From the NCBI RefSeq assembly GCF_900107635.1, contig NZ_FNRD01000003.1:186001-250000 (forward strand): a stretch of 64,000 nucleotides of DNA, written 5' to 3'. The DNA is from Flavobacterium gillisiae. Lineage in GTDB: Bacteria > Bacteroidota > Bacteroidia > Flavobacteriales > Flavobacteriaceae. Of this stretch, positions 1-7,774 are shown piece after piece (position 1 is the first letter of the stretch; the number at the start of each line of letters is the position of its first letter). The notes under the pieces are model-generated. The model did not search any database, was not told where the DNA came from, and saw nothing but the letters and a program-made list of their open reading frames with translations. A program made the translations under genes and the position numbers.

Positions 1-2
1 AC

Positions 3-278
3 AACAATGGCTGGGAAATAAATTTTCGGTTAAGTGATTCAAAGGATAACGTTAAAAATATACAGCAAGATAAAAATGTAGATTATAAAAAAGCAGTTGT
101 AATAATAAATGGAAAAATAAGTGATTATAAAGCAATCGACAAACTAGACCCTGAAGATATTATTAATGTGGGTATACAAAAACCATCAAATGGAACTGAA
201 ATTACAAAACAAAACGCTATAAAGAAATATGGTGAAAAGGCAGTAAATGGTATTATAGAAATTGAAACTAAAAAATAA
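3..278 (+). CDS. C-terminal end of a TonB-plug-like domain protein (partial, 5' end outside window)
   Basis: The frame is open from the window edge and ends at TAA 276-278, giving about 91 residues. The tail contains an ING-type motif followed by KYGEKAVNGIIEIETKK. This resembles the plug-domain end (xxYGxxAxNGVIxIxTK) found in TonB-dependent receptors and at the C terminus of Bacteroidota M56/BlaR1-type membrane peptidases. The likely role is therefore an envelope or regulatory protein with a plug domain. The catalytic or barrel part lies outside the window, so receptor and M56 peptidase cannot be told apart. Its original terminator just downstream has been split by a small insertion. Confidence 0.6.
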   Translation, partial: NNGWEINFRLSDSKDNVKNIQQDKNVDYKKAVVIINGKISDYKAIDKLDPEDIINVGIQKPSNGTEITKQNAIKKYGEKAVNGIIEIETKK

Positions 279-321
279 CTTCATCCCACTATTAAAACCA
301 AAAAAGACGGTCAGCATCATG

Positions 322-530
322 AGGGCACTGAAAAAGTCCCTAAAATGTAAAAATTGTAAAAAACAAAAAAAGAGCATAAACAGTAATGTTTATGCTCTTT
401 TTCATTATTATAAACCTCTGTAAACTCAGAAAATCAAATTTGATTAAAAAAAAGATATCAAATTAAATCAAACTCTTATTTAATCGACCTTTTAGCGAGT
501 TTTCGAAAACAGGGACTTTTTCAGTGCCCT
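322..530. mobile_element. 209-bp MITE-like element with 20-bp perfect terminal inverted repeats
   Basis: The ends are AGGGCACTGAAAAAGTCCCT (322-341) and its exact reverse complement (511-530). The direct repeat CAGCATCATG flanks it at 312-321 and 531-540 and looks like a target-site duplication of 8-10 bp; the exact boundary is ambiguous because the outermost G/C pair could belong to either. There is no transposase ORF inside. The interior is AT-rich and carries a strong hairpin with a T run. The element is a non-autonomous insertion or a deleted IS remnant; the parent IS family cannot be named from this window. Confidence 0.75.
366..402. terminator. terminator hairpin inside the MITE-like element
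   Basis: GAGCATAAAC (372-381) pairs with GTTTATGCTC (388-397) around a 6-nt loop. It is flanked by an A run on the left and a T run on the right, so it could stop transcription in both directions. It may compensate for the terminator that the insertion disrupted. Confidence 0.65.
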
Positions 531-572
531 CAGCATCATGACCGTCTTTTTTTATATCTTTGAAAAAAAAGT

Positions 573-713
573 ATGTTTAAAATTCTGGCGAAAATCAATA
601 AAATACTGTTACCAAGTTTTACAAAACAGCGAACGGATTTGGCCAAAGCCAAAAAATGGCAAATGGCAATCATTGGCTACCGCTATTATGTTACAACCCG
701 CGCTTTAGGTTAA
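573..713 (+). CDS. conserved 46-aa small basic protein
   Basis: This short ORF runs from ATG 573 to TAA 711-713 and encodes 46 residues, starting MFKILAKINKILLPSF and ending YRYYVTTRALG. It is rich in Lys/Arg with hydrophobic residues and has no signal peptide. I recall very similar tiny proteins in many Flavobacteriaceae, sometimes labelled 'SsrA-binding protein', but the length and sequence do not match true SmpB (about 150 aa), so that name should not be used. Its stop overlaps the apt stop on the opposite strand: both use the palindromic TTAA at 710-713. Function unknown. Confidence rests on recalled conservation. Confidence 0.6.
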   Translation: MFKILAKINKILLPSFTKQRTDLAKAKKWQMAIIGYRYYVTTRALG

Positions 714-1222
714 TATGTAATCGCCGAAAAAATCTCATATTCCTTGATTTTTTCTCTTCCCTTTAGAAAAGAGATTTCCATTAAGAAATTCAATTGAACG
801 ATTTCACCTCCCAGCCGTTCTACTAGTTCGCACACTGCTTGTGCCGTTCCTCCAGTAGCAAGGACATCATCATGAATCAGTATCCTATCTCCTTTTTGGA
901 TCGCATCGGTATGAATCTCTAAAGTATCGGACCCATATTCTAAATCATAGCTTGCAGAAATAGTGTCAAAAGGTAACTTATTAGGTTTTCTAACTGGTAT
1001 AAAACCAACATTCAATTCTTGTGCAAGCAGCATTCCGAAGAAAAATCCTCTACTCTCTACTCCTATCACTTTATCGATTTGCTTTCCTTTTAAGGAATCG
1101 ACCAATGTTTTTAAGCATTCGGTTCTCCCTTTTGGGTCAATTAGCAAAGGAGTAATGTCTTTAAACAAAATTCCTTCTTTTGGAAATCCCTGAATATCAC
1201 GTATATACTTTTTTAATGACAT
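710..1222 (-). CDS. apt: adenine phosphoribosyltransferase
   Basis: The protein is 170 aa when started at MSLKKYIRDIQGFPKEG (ATG at 1220-1222). An upstream in-frame ATG at 1264 would add 14 residues unlike the family, so the inner start is chosen. It converts adenine and PRPP to AMP plus pyrophosphate in cytoplasmic purine salvage. Family signatures are visible: FKDITPLL near residue 20, GVESRGFFFG near 55-65, and the PRPP-binding loop ILIHDDVLATGGTA near 120. Length matches the usual 170-180 aa. It converges with the 46-aa gene and diverges from the tRNA-Arg gene. Confidence 0.95.
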   Translation of the reverse strand: MSLKKYIRDIQGFPKEGILFKDITPLLIDPKGRTECLKTLVDSLKGKQIDKVIGVESRGFFFGMLLAQELNVGFIPVRKPNKLPFDTISASYDLEYGSDTLEIHTDAIQKGDRILIHDDVLATGGTAQAVCELVERLGGEIVQLNFLMEISFLKGREKIKEYEIFSAITY

Positions 1223-1249
1223 TTTTTTTAATTTTATATTAAATAAGAC

Positions 1250-1279
1250 TTGCAAATCACACATTTATTCCTAACTTTG
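1250..1279 (+). promoter_or_regulatory. promoter of tRNA-Arg
   Basis: A TTG (1250-1252), a 19-bp spacer and TAACTTTG (1272-1279) match the Bacteroidota -33/-7 pattern TTG-N19-TAnnTTTG. The -7 box lies 12 bp before the tRNA 5' end. Confidence 0.75.
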
Positions 1280-1291
1280 CACCCGCAATAC

Positions 1292-1365
1292 GGCCTTGTG
1301 GCGCAACTGAATAGCGCACTTGATTACGGCTCAAGAGGTTACTGGTTTGAATCCAGTCAAGGTCA
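1292..1365 (+). tRNA. tRNA-Arg (anticodon ACG)
   Basis: The full cloverleaf can be folded. Acceptor GGCCTTG pairs with CAAGGTC with one G-T pair. The D stem is GCGC/GCGC. The anticodon stem CTTGA/TCAAG carries loop TTACGGC, so the anticodon is ACG. The T arm is ACTGG-TTTGAAT-CCAGT, and the discriminator base is A. The 3' CCA is not encoded. It reads CGN arginine codons; A34 would be edited to inosine by TadA. Confidence 0.95.
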
Positions 1366-1366
1366 C

Positions 1367-1395
1367 AAAACCCCAACAGATGTTGGGGTTTTTTT
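1367..1395 (+). terminator. terminator after tRNA-Arg
   Basis: CCCCAACA (1371-1378), loop GA and TGTTGGGG (1381-1388) are followed by seven T. This is a compact intrinsic terminator two bases after the tRNA. Confidence 0.9.
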
Positions 1396-1477
1396 ATGTT
1401 TTACAGTCAAAATCCGCCTAAAATCAACTAATTAGAGCTAAGATAGTATCAAGCATAAAAGTCGGGAACTAAACACC

Positions 1478-4400
1478 CTACCTCCAACTCTCTCTCACCA
1501 CACTTCCATGCTCCTCATCCTTTATCACATTGATAGAACGAGGAATACGTTCTTGCAGTTCTGCAACGTGCGAAATGATTCCGACAATTCGGTTTTCCTT
1601 GTAAAGCGATTGCAGGGTTTCAAATACAATAGCTACACTTTCGGGGTCTTGCGTTCCAAAACCTTCGTCAATAAAAAAGAAATTCTTATCGTTTTTATTT
1701 AAGGATTGAACGCTCTCCGCCAATGCCAAAGCCAAACATAAAGAAGCTTGAAAACCTTGGCCTCCTGAAAGCGTTTTTACACTTCTAGAAGCACCGTCGT
1801 TTAAGTAATCAATCACTTCAAATTCGTTGGAAGTATTGATCGTCAAACTCAGTTGGTTTTTAGTCATACGATGAAAACGGACATTGGCCACATCTGCTAA
1901 ATTTTGCAAATAAATACTAGAAACATAGTTTACAAAACCACTTGCGTTAAACATATTGGCCAGCGTAGCTAAGTTTGTAGAACGTGTATTTAGTACTTCA
2001 AACTGAGCTAATAAGGCTGCTTTTTCTACCAACGATGCGTTGATACGTTTTAAGTTGTCCTGCAAAGTAGATAGCTTTCCTAATTGCGTTTCAAACTTTA
2101 ATTTACCCTCTGCAACCAGAATTCGTTTATCTTCAAAAATTGTACTATCAAAGCGCTCGTTCATTACCAACTTCTCTGATTCGATAACAGCATTCTCTGC
2201 TACTTTTAAATCTACAGCAAACTGCTTGGCTCGGGCTTTCTCTACTTCAATGTCCCAAGTTTTAGAAAGAATTGCCTGCACAGCATCTATCGAATCTAAT
2301 TGATGTGTTTGAAGTAATGTTGTTATTTTCTTTTGGATTTCGAGTACTAATTGTTCGTTTGAAACCACTTGGTCACTGATCAGTTTCAAACTGGCTTCTA
2401 TACCTGCTAATTCTTTATCTTGAAGTACAATCGCATCCGATTTTAATTTATATTCTGATGCTATTCTGCTGTTTTCTAAATGTAATTTTGTTTTTTTATC
2501 GCGAATTACCGCTATATCGGTTTGCGCATAAACCGCGAAGTCAAGTACTTTTAGCTGAGATAATTCATTGGTAATCGCTCCTGATATGGCTGCTTTTTCA
2601 TTGGCGATATTTCCTTTATTTGTCGATTGAACTTTCAGTTGTTCTGCTAGTTGTTCCTGCAGTGTACGAGTATCTTTTTCCTTTTTTTCGGTCTCGGATA
2701 TCGCTTTTTCAATAATTTGTTGCTCTTGCTTTTTCGCCAAGAAACCAGGATTATCTGTAGCACTAAATGCTGCCCAAATAAATTTTGAAAGATGAATTTT
2801 GGAGTCGGATTCCAAAGCTTCTTTATCAATAACAGTAAGTCGCAATTGTTCGACGGCATGTGTACTATCGTTTTCTATTTTGAAAGCTTTCTTTTCGAGT
2901 AAAGCAATTTCTTTTTCGCTATTTTCTAATTTTAAAATCGTGGCTTCCACAACCGCCAATTGGTCCGAAACATCTTCGGCTTGCATCACATGAGGATGTT
3001 CCAGCGACCCGCACAAAGGGCAGTTTTCGCCATCGTGCAAATTATGGGCAAAATGCGCTAATTCTTTGGAAACCAAAAGCTTTGTTTTGGTTGCCAAAAC
3101 AGTTTTGTTTTCTTTCGAAAGCTGTTCTCGTTTTGTATCTAAAACTGTTTTCCAAGTCTCCACAGGCAAGTCTAATTCTGAAAACAAAACTTTTTGCTTC
3201 TCTAAATAGTCTTGAATAACACTGATTCTTGTCGCTTTCGTCGTTAATTGCTCTACTAAAGATTCTTGTTTAGTAAACCAATTCCCCAGCTCTCCCAATA
3301 CGTTTCCATCGAGTTTTTTAGACTTCAAAGCAACCAATTCTGTTTGAATAGTCGCTAATTCTTTCTTTAACTCGATTTCTTTTTTTTCACTTTCTAAAAA
3401 TAATAGTTCGCTAGCTTTACTCTTTTTCTCGATTAACGCAACTTCCAACTGCAAACCAACTATTTTTTCAATCGATTCTAAATCGGAGACTTTATTTTTA
3501 GAAGTTTCTAATTGGTCGAACAGCGGTTGTAATTGTTCCATTACAGTTTGATTCGCTTTCCTGCTCTCCTCTACTCCTTTTTTATTGCTTTCGAGCAAAA
3601 CCAATTGTTCTTTTGCTTTAGATAAAGTTATGTTTGCAGCACCCAACTCATTTAGTACCACCTTAAAAGCTTTGTCTGTGATTTCAAACGTATCGATCTC
3701 CGTTTGTAGCGCATCCATTTTGGGTTTTTGTTCGATAAAAGTCGAAAGAAGGCTTTTCTTTTTTTCTAAATCTTCAAAATTAGTTTTTAAAGTGGTCATT
3801 TTTTGGAACTCGGTTTCCACCAATTCCAATTCGGTTTTATTCGTTTGTAATTCTGTATTCGCTACTTCTACTTCCTCTTCTAAAGCTGAAATGGTTTCTT
3901 TCGAAATCGCTTCAAACCCTGATAAAGCTCCTTTAAGTTGATCCAATTGTGTTCTGGCAGCACTTTGCGCGGTTGCCACTTTCGACGCTAAATCAAATCG
4001 CTGCAAATGAAAAATTTCTTTCATCATATCCGAACGATCTTTTCCTTTTAAGTCTAAAAATTCTTTGAACTTCCCTTGCGGAATGATGATTGTACGACGA
4101 AAATTTTCATAGGTAAGTCCGATTAATACCGTTGCATCGGCAGAAGTCATGGGAACCCATTCCTCCTCTTTCCATTCGTACGCCAAGCGTTCTATAGTTG
4201 TGGTTTCTTCAAAACGTTTTTTATTTCGCTTCCAATCGGCTACAAACTTGAATTTTCGTTCTTCAAAATTTAGAAATTCAAATTCGATATTAGCTCTATC
4301 TGATTTTAGATTTAGCATGTTATACGAACGTTTGTCTCTGCTGTTCAATCGCTCCGTTTCTCCATACAAGACAAAACCAATCGCTTCTAAAATAGATGAT

Positions 4401-4522
4401 TTCCCAGAACCAACTGCTCCAAAAATCCCAAACAAACCCGCATTTGTCAATTCTTCAAAATCAATGGTTTGCTTTTTTTGGTACGAATACAAACCGCTAA
4501 TACTTAATTTTAATGGTAACAT
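1478..4522 (-). CDS. sbcC: exonuclease subunit SbcC (Rad50-like ATPase)
   Basis: This 1014-aa SMC/Rad50-type ATPase is the motor subunit of the SbcCD nuclease, which opens hairpins and processes DNA ends. The Walker A motif GAVGSGKS lies at residues 35-42. Two long coiled-coil stretches flank a zinc hook CPLC near residue 500. The ABC signature LSGGQ is near residue 920, followed by Walker B FFFIDEGFGT and a D-loop/H-loop region (IISHV). Length fits SbcC. It lies 12 bp downstream of sbcD on the same strand, so the two are almost certainly co-transcribed. No clear terminator follows. Confidence 0.96.
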   Translation of the reverse strand: MLPLKLSISGLYSYQKKQTIDFEELTNAGLFGIFGAVGSGKSSILEAIGFVLYGETERLNSRDKRSYNMLNLKSDRANIEFEFLNFEERKFKFVADWKRNKKRFEETTTIERLAYEWKEEEWVPMTSADATVLIGLTYENFRRTIIIPQGKFKEFLDLKGKDRSDMMKEIFHLQRFDLASKVATAQSAARTQLDQLKGALSGFEAISKETISALEEEVEVANTELQTNKTELELVETEFQKMTTLKTNFEDLEKKKSLLSTFIEQKPKMDALQTEIDTFEITDKAFKVVLNELGAANITLSKAKEQLVLLESNKKGVEESRKANQTVMEQLQPLFDQLETSKNKVSDLESIEKIVGLQLEVALIEKKSKASELLFLESEKKEIELKKELATIQTELVALKSKKLDGNVLGELGNWFTKQESLVEQLTTKATRISVIQDYLEKQKVLFSELDLPVETWKTVLDTKREQLSKENKTVLATKTKLLVSKELAHFAHNLHDGENCPLCGSLEHPHVMQAEDVSDQLAVVEATILKLENSEKEIALLEKKAFKIENDSTHAVEQLRLTVIDKEALESDSKIHLSKFIWAAFSATDNPGFLAKKQEQQIIEKAISETEKKEKDTRTLQEQLAEQLKVQSTNKGNIANEKAAISGAITNELSQLKVLDFAVYAQTDIAVIRDKKTKLHLENSRIASEYKLKSDAIVLQDKELAGIEASLKLISDQVVSNEQLVLEIQKKITTLLQTHQLDSIDAVQAILSKTWDIEVEKARAKQFAVDLKVAENAVIESEKLVMNERFDSTIFEDKRILVAEGKLKFETQLGKLSTLQDNLKRINASLVEKAALLAQFEVLNTRSTNLATLANMFNASGFVNYVSSIYLQNLADVANVRFHRMTKNQLSLTINTSNEFEVIDYLNDGASRSVKTLSGGQGFQASLCLALALAESVQSLNKNDKNFFFIDEGFGTQDPESVAIVFETLQSLYKENRIVGIISHVAELQERIPRSINVIKDEEHGSVVRESWR

Positions 4523-4534
4523 AAAGGGTGTTTT

Positions 4535-5758
4535 TTAATCGTTTTTAGCTTGACTTCCGATAATTTCATTGAACAAATCCAATAATTCGTCGTTGGGTTC
4601 TTGTTTGTGTTTGGATACAAAGTAATCTTTAAATAATCCTTGAATATCTTGTTCCAAATTGACTTTGGGAGCATCCTTATTATCAGCACCATTCTTATTC
4701 ACAATAGGAATAATGAAGATAATTCCGTCGTGGCTTTCATGGATTTTCTTTAAATCTTGAGTGGTAAAAAAGGTATCACTCACCAAGGTCAATTCAACCA
4801 AACAATACGGATTGTCTAGTAACCAACTTACGGCTTCGTCTATATTTTCAAATCTTTTTCGATGTAAAACCCGACCCGATTGCAACGGAATACCCGTAAA
4901 TTTTACGGCCTCATTGGGTTGCGCTTCAATTAGAACTACTTTCTTTTCTTGTCCCGCTTCCGAAAAACTATAGGACAGTGGACTACTGGAATACACTACA
5001 GGACTTGGATGCCCGCCCACATTCTGAAAGCGATGCAAATGTCCCAAAGCAGTGTATTGCATTTGGTTCGGAATACAATCGGTATAAACGATATCAGCAT
5101 TCCCAATACGCAATGGTTTTTCGCCATCGGGCTCTTCTAGGATTTCACCTCCACGCTTGAGCATGTACAAATGGGTAGTCAGGATATTCACACCCTTAGT
5201 ATCGCAATATTTATCGGCAAGTGCAGCCCAAGAATCTTGCAATAACTGATTCAATTGTTGTTCTTTATTTTCGGCTCCTAAATAGGTTTTCAAGCGCATT
5301 TCGTTCGCGTAAGGCGTAGTTATTATTCGAATAGGAAAATCGTATTGCGGCAACTGAATTTCTATAAACCCGTTTTCTGATTGGGTTATTTCGAACCCGT
5401 TCTCAATAGTTATGGTTGGAATCGTAACATCTGGATTACCTACAAACAATATCCCACATTCACGCGCCAAAGGATTTGGGGAATCTATTCGATCTGGACT
5501 GTCGTGATTTCCTGCAATAGCAATTACAGGACGTTTGCCATTATTGGTGAGTCTTTTGAGCGTTTTATATAGTAAATCTATGGCTTCGATTGGCGGATTG
5601 AAGGTGTCAAATAAGTCACCTGCCACTATAACTACATCTGCATTTTGACTGTCGGCAATTTCGCAAATTTCATTCATGACGATCTTCTGTTCTTCCAATC
5701 GCGAAAAATGATCCAGTTTTTTTCCTAAATGCCAATCGGCAGTATGCAGTATTTTCAT
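4535..5758 (-). CDS. sbcD: exonuclease subunit SbcD (Mre11-like nuclease)
   Basis: This 407-aa metallophosphoesterase is the nuclease partner of SbcC. The Mn-binding phosphodiesterase motifs appear in order: HTADWHLGK (D8, H10), VAGDLFD (D48), GNHDS (H85, D86), a later THLY, and GHLH near residue 240. The C-terminal part is the capping/DNA-binding region. The start MKILHTADWHL is the family start. It is the first gene of the sbcDC pair; the 200-bp region upstream separates it from the divergent SIMPL gene, and I see no perfect -7 box there. Confidence 0.96.
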   Translation of the reverse strand: MKILHTADWHLGKKLDHFSRLEEQKIVMNEICEIADSQNADVVIVAGDLFDTFNPPIEAIDLLYKTLKRLTNNGKRPVIAIAGNHDSPDRIDSPNPLARECGILFVGNPDVTIPTITIENGFEITQSENGFIEIQLPQYDFPIRIITTPYANEMRLKTYLGAENKEQQLNQLLQDSWAALADKYCDTKGVNILTTHLYMLKRGGEILEEPDGEKPLRIGNADIVYTDCIPNQMQYTALGHLHRFQNVGGHPSPVVYSSSPLSYSFSEAGQEKKVVLIEAQPNEAVKFTGIPLQSGRVLHRKRFENIDEAVSWLLDNPYCLVELTLVSDTFFTTQDLKKIHESHDGIIFIIPIVNKNGADNKDAPKVNLEQDIQGLFKDYFVSKHKQEPNDELLDLFNEIIGSQAKND

Positions 5759-5961
5759 GCTATAATTTTATAATGTGTAGTTTATTATCAAATCGGTTCA
5801 ACAGTAGCCTTCACAATAGCAAACTAGCCGAAAAATACCTTTTTATACAAATGAAACGTTGTAAAATTACTAAATTAAAAACGATCTTTAGTACGGAAAA
5901 CCGTAATGTAATTCTCTAAATTGTTTGTATTATTGTTTTGAAAATAATTAAAATAGTCACT

Positions 5962-6609
5962 ATGAACAGAACGTTAATCATCACCGGAAAAGGAAAAGTT
6001 TCAGCCACACCAGACATTGTTTACATTCGATTTCCTATACTAGTAAATGATGTCCATTATGCAACTGCTGTAAAAGGTTTAGACGGGATTGTTGCATCCC
6101 TTCGTAATTGTATAACCACAAATGGCATTAATAAAAACGAGCTTAAAACTTCTGATTTCAGGGTGAACACACAAACGAAATGGAACGACAATACCAAAGA
6201 ATATGAGTTCTCAAAATTTGAAGCGCATCACGACCTCCTACTGCAATTGCCTTTTGATACAGAGCTGATAAACAATACCACTAACGACATCGTTAAACTA
6301 GAAAGGAATATCGAATTCCAAATTAGTTTTGGAGTAAAAGACAGTACCATTTATAAACAATTATTGATTGAAAATGCGATTTCCGACGCCAAAAAAAGTG
6401 CCGCTATTATAGCTCATGCATCTGATATTAAATTGAAAGAAATTCTAAATATCAACTACTCTTTTTCAGAAATAACCTTTAGGTCTGACCTAAACTACAG
6501 CTATGATAGTTGTCTTATGGAAACAAATGAAAAAATAATGCCCGACTTGAATCCCGATGCTATTGATGTTAATGAATCGATAACAATTACGTGGCGAATT
6601 GAAAATTGA
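5962..6609 (+). CDS. SIMPL-domain (DUF541) protein
   Basis: From ATG 5962 the protein is 215 aa, starting MNRTLIITGKGKVSATPD. A TTG eight codons upstream is less likely. The N-terminal ITGxGxVSATPDIVYI pattern, the central region with conserved N-K-x-x-L-K-T, and the C-terminal VNESITITWRI are typical of the SIMPL/DUF541 family. There is no signal peptide or membrane segment, unlike many SIMPL proteins, so it should be cytoplasmic. Biochemical function of the family is not settled. The REP-like island begins directly after its stop codon. Confidence 0.75.
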   Translation: MNRTLIITGKGKVSATPDIVYIRFPILVNDVHYATAVKGLDGIVASLRNCITTNGINKNELKTSDFRVNTQTKWNDNTKEYEFSKFEAHHDLLLQLPFDTELINNTTNDIVKLERNIEFQISFGVKDSTIYKQLLIENAISDAKKSAAIIAHASDIKLKEILNINYSFSEITFRSDLNYSYDSCLMETNEKIMPDLNPDAIDVNESITITWRIEN

Positions 6610-6620
6610 TCAATATCGTT

Positions 6621-6882
6621 ATTTTGAATGGATTGAATAGGACGGATGGATTGAATAGGACGGATGGATTGAATGGACGGATGGATGGATGGATGGAAAT
6701 CCATCCCTACAATATGGTCCGAGCCTACGGCTCTAAAGCTGCACGTAAAAGTTCCGTAGTATCGACCCTGTGGACGGACTGAAGTCCATCCTTACAATAT
6801 AATCCGAGCCTACGGCTCTAAAGCTACACGTAAAAGTTCCGTAGGAACGACCCATTTTGTAGCAACGGATTTTAATCCGTTG
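6621..6882. repeat. REP-like palindrome cluster upstream of the transposase
   Basis: The cluster begins with short tandem copies of GGATTGAATAGGACGGAT and GGAT runs (about 6628-6696). Two composite modules follow. Each carries the hairpin GAGCCTACGGCTC (6721-6733 and 6806-6818) and the hairpin GTTCCGTAGGAAC (6836-6848; degenerate at 6751-6766). The cluster ends with CAACGGATTTTAATCCGTTG (6863-6882), whose arms CAACGGAT/ATCCGTTG pair. The same three hairpins recur downstream of the transposase, so they form one repeat family. Confidence 0.85.
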
Positions 6883-7266
6883 AAAATAAAACGAACGCCC
6901 CATATTGCAACATCAAATTTTAATCCGTTGAAATTAAAACAAACGCCCCATATTGCAACAACAAATTTTAATCCGTTGAAAATAAAACGAACGACCCATA
7001 TTGCAACATCAAATTTTAATCCGTTGATATTAAAACAAACGCCCCATATTGCAACAACAAATTTTAATCCGTTGAAAATAAAACGAACGATCCATATTGC
7101 AACATCAAATTTTAATCCGTTGAAATTAAAACAAACGCCCCATATTGCAACAACAAATTTCAATCCGTTGAAATTAAACGAACGACCCATATTGCAACAA
7201 CAAATTTTAATCCGTTGAAAATAAACGAACATACATTTTTCATAACATACATTTTAATCCATTGAA
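6870..7266. repeat. 48-bp tandem repeat array (about 8 units)
   Basis: Units start with TTTTAATCCG at 6870, 6918, 6966, 7014, 7062, 7110, 7158 (TTTC variant), 7205 and, degenerate, 7252. Spacing is exactly 48 bp six times, then 48, 47 and 47. Units alternate between an 'AAAATAAAACGAACG...ACATC' type and an 'AAATTAAAACAAACG...ACAAC' type, so the array is built from a 96-bp dimer. Because 48 is a multiple of three, reading frames stay open on both strands; these are not genes. The repeat contains one arm (ATCCGTTG) of the island palindrome. Confidence 0.9.
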
Positions 7267-7282
7267 ATAAACACACACAACC

Positions 7283-7744
7283 ATGGCCAATACCTATCAT
7301 CAAGTTTACATACAAGCTGTTTTTGCTGTAAAATATAGAGAAGCTGTCATTGACAAAGAGTGGAAATCACAGTTAATGGCCGTAATTGGAAATTTAATTA
7401 ACGAAACAGGTTGCAAGACCATTATAGTAAATGGAATCGAAGACCATGTGCATTGTTTTCTAGGATTAAAACCTGTGGTTTCTATTTCGGAATTAATGAA
7501 AACCGTAAAAGCAAAATCATCGAAATATATCAATGATAATAAATTAACCAAAAACAGATTTGAATGGCAAGAAGGTTACGGAGCCTTTTCTTATAGTCAT
7601 TCGCAAATTGAAAATGTTTATAATTATATCGCTAATCAGGAAAAACACCACCAAAAACAAACTTTTATAGAGGAATACAAAGAATTCCTAAATAAGTTTG
7701 AGGTGCCATTTGATGAGCAATATCTTTTTGAAGATTTAATTTAA
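7283..7744 (+). CDS. RAYT-like / IS200-type Y1 transposase
   Basis: This 153-aa protein belongs to the HUH Y1 transposase superfamily (TnpA_IS200/REP-associated). The HUH motif is DHVHCFL with H55 and H57. The catalytic tyrosine is probably Y115 in NVYNYIANQEKHH. These enzymes cut and rejoin single-stranded DNA at hairpins. Length fits the IS200/IS605 TnpA and RAYT families. No left/right IS ends or TnpB partner are seen. Instead REP-like hairpins lie on both sides, which points to a domesticated REP-associated transposase. The gene looks intact and starts 17 bp after the last degenerate repeat unit. Confidence 0.85.
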   Translation: MANTYHQVYIQAVFAVKYREAVIDKEWKSQLMAVIGNLINETGCKTIIVNGIEDHVHCFLGLKPVVSISELMKTVKAKSSKYINDNKLTKNRFEWQEGYGAFSYSHSQIENVYNYIANQEKHHQKQTFIEEYKEFLNKFEVPFDEQYLFEDLI

Positions 7745-7774
7745 TCCAGGGTTTAACACAAAAATTAAAAAAAT

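Larger units (their letters stand above)
300..552. terminator. Rho-independent terminator split by a MITE-like insertion
   Basis: The outer sequences AAAAAAGACGGT (300-311) and ACCGTCTTTTTT (541-552) are complementary. If the inserted element and one copy of the flanking repeat CAGCATCATG are removed, a perfect terminator is restored: AAAAAAGACGGTCA, loop GCATCA, TGACCGTCTTTTTT. The insertion therefore lies in the loop/stem of the upstream gene's terminator. Confidence 0.75.

Noticed and set aside
1250..1435. Plus-strand ORF over the tRNA-Arg region
   Set aside because: It covers the tRNA gene and its terminator; both RNA features are convincing and the protein is not.
6810..7232. Long open frames on both strands across the 48-bp array, giving repetitive proteins
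   Set aside because: The repeat length is a multiple of three, so frames remain open by chance. The translations are pure repeats of noncoding palindromic units.
6863..7266. CRISPR-like repeat array
   Set aside because: The units are contiguous tandem copies with no unique spacers, and no cas genes are present.
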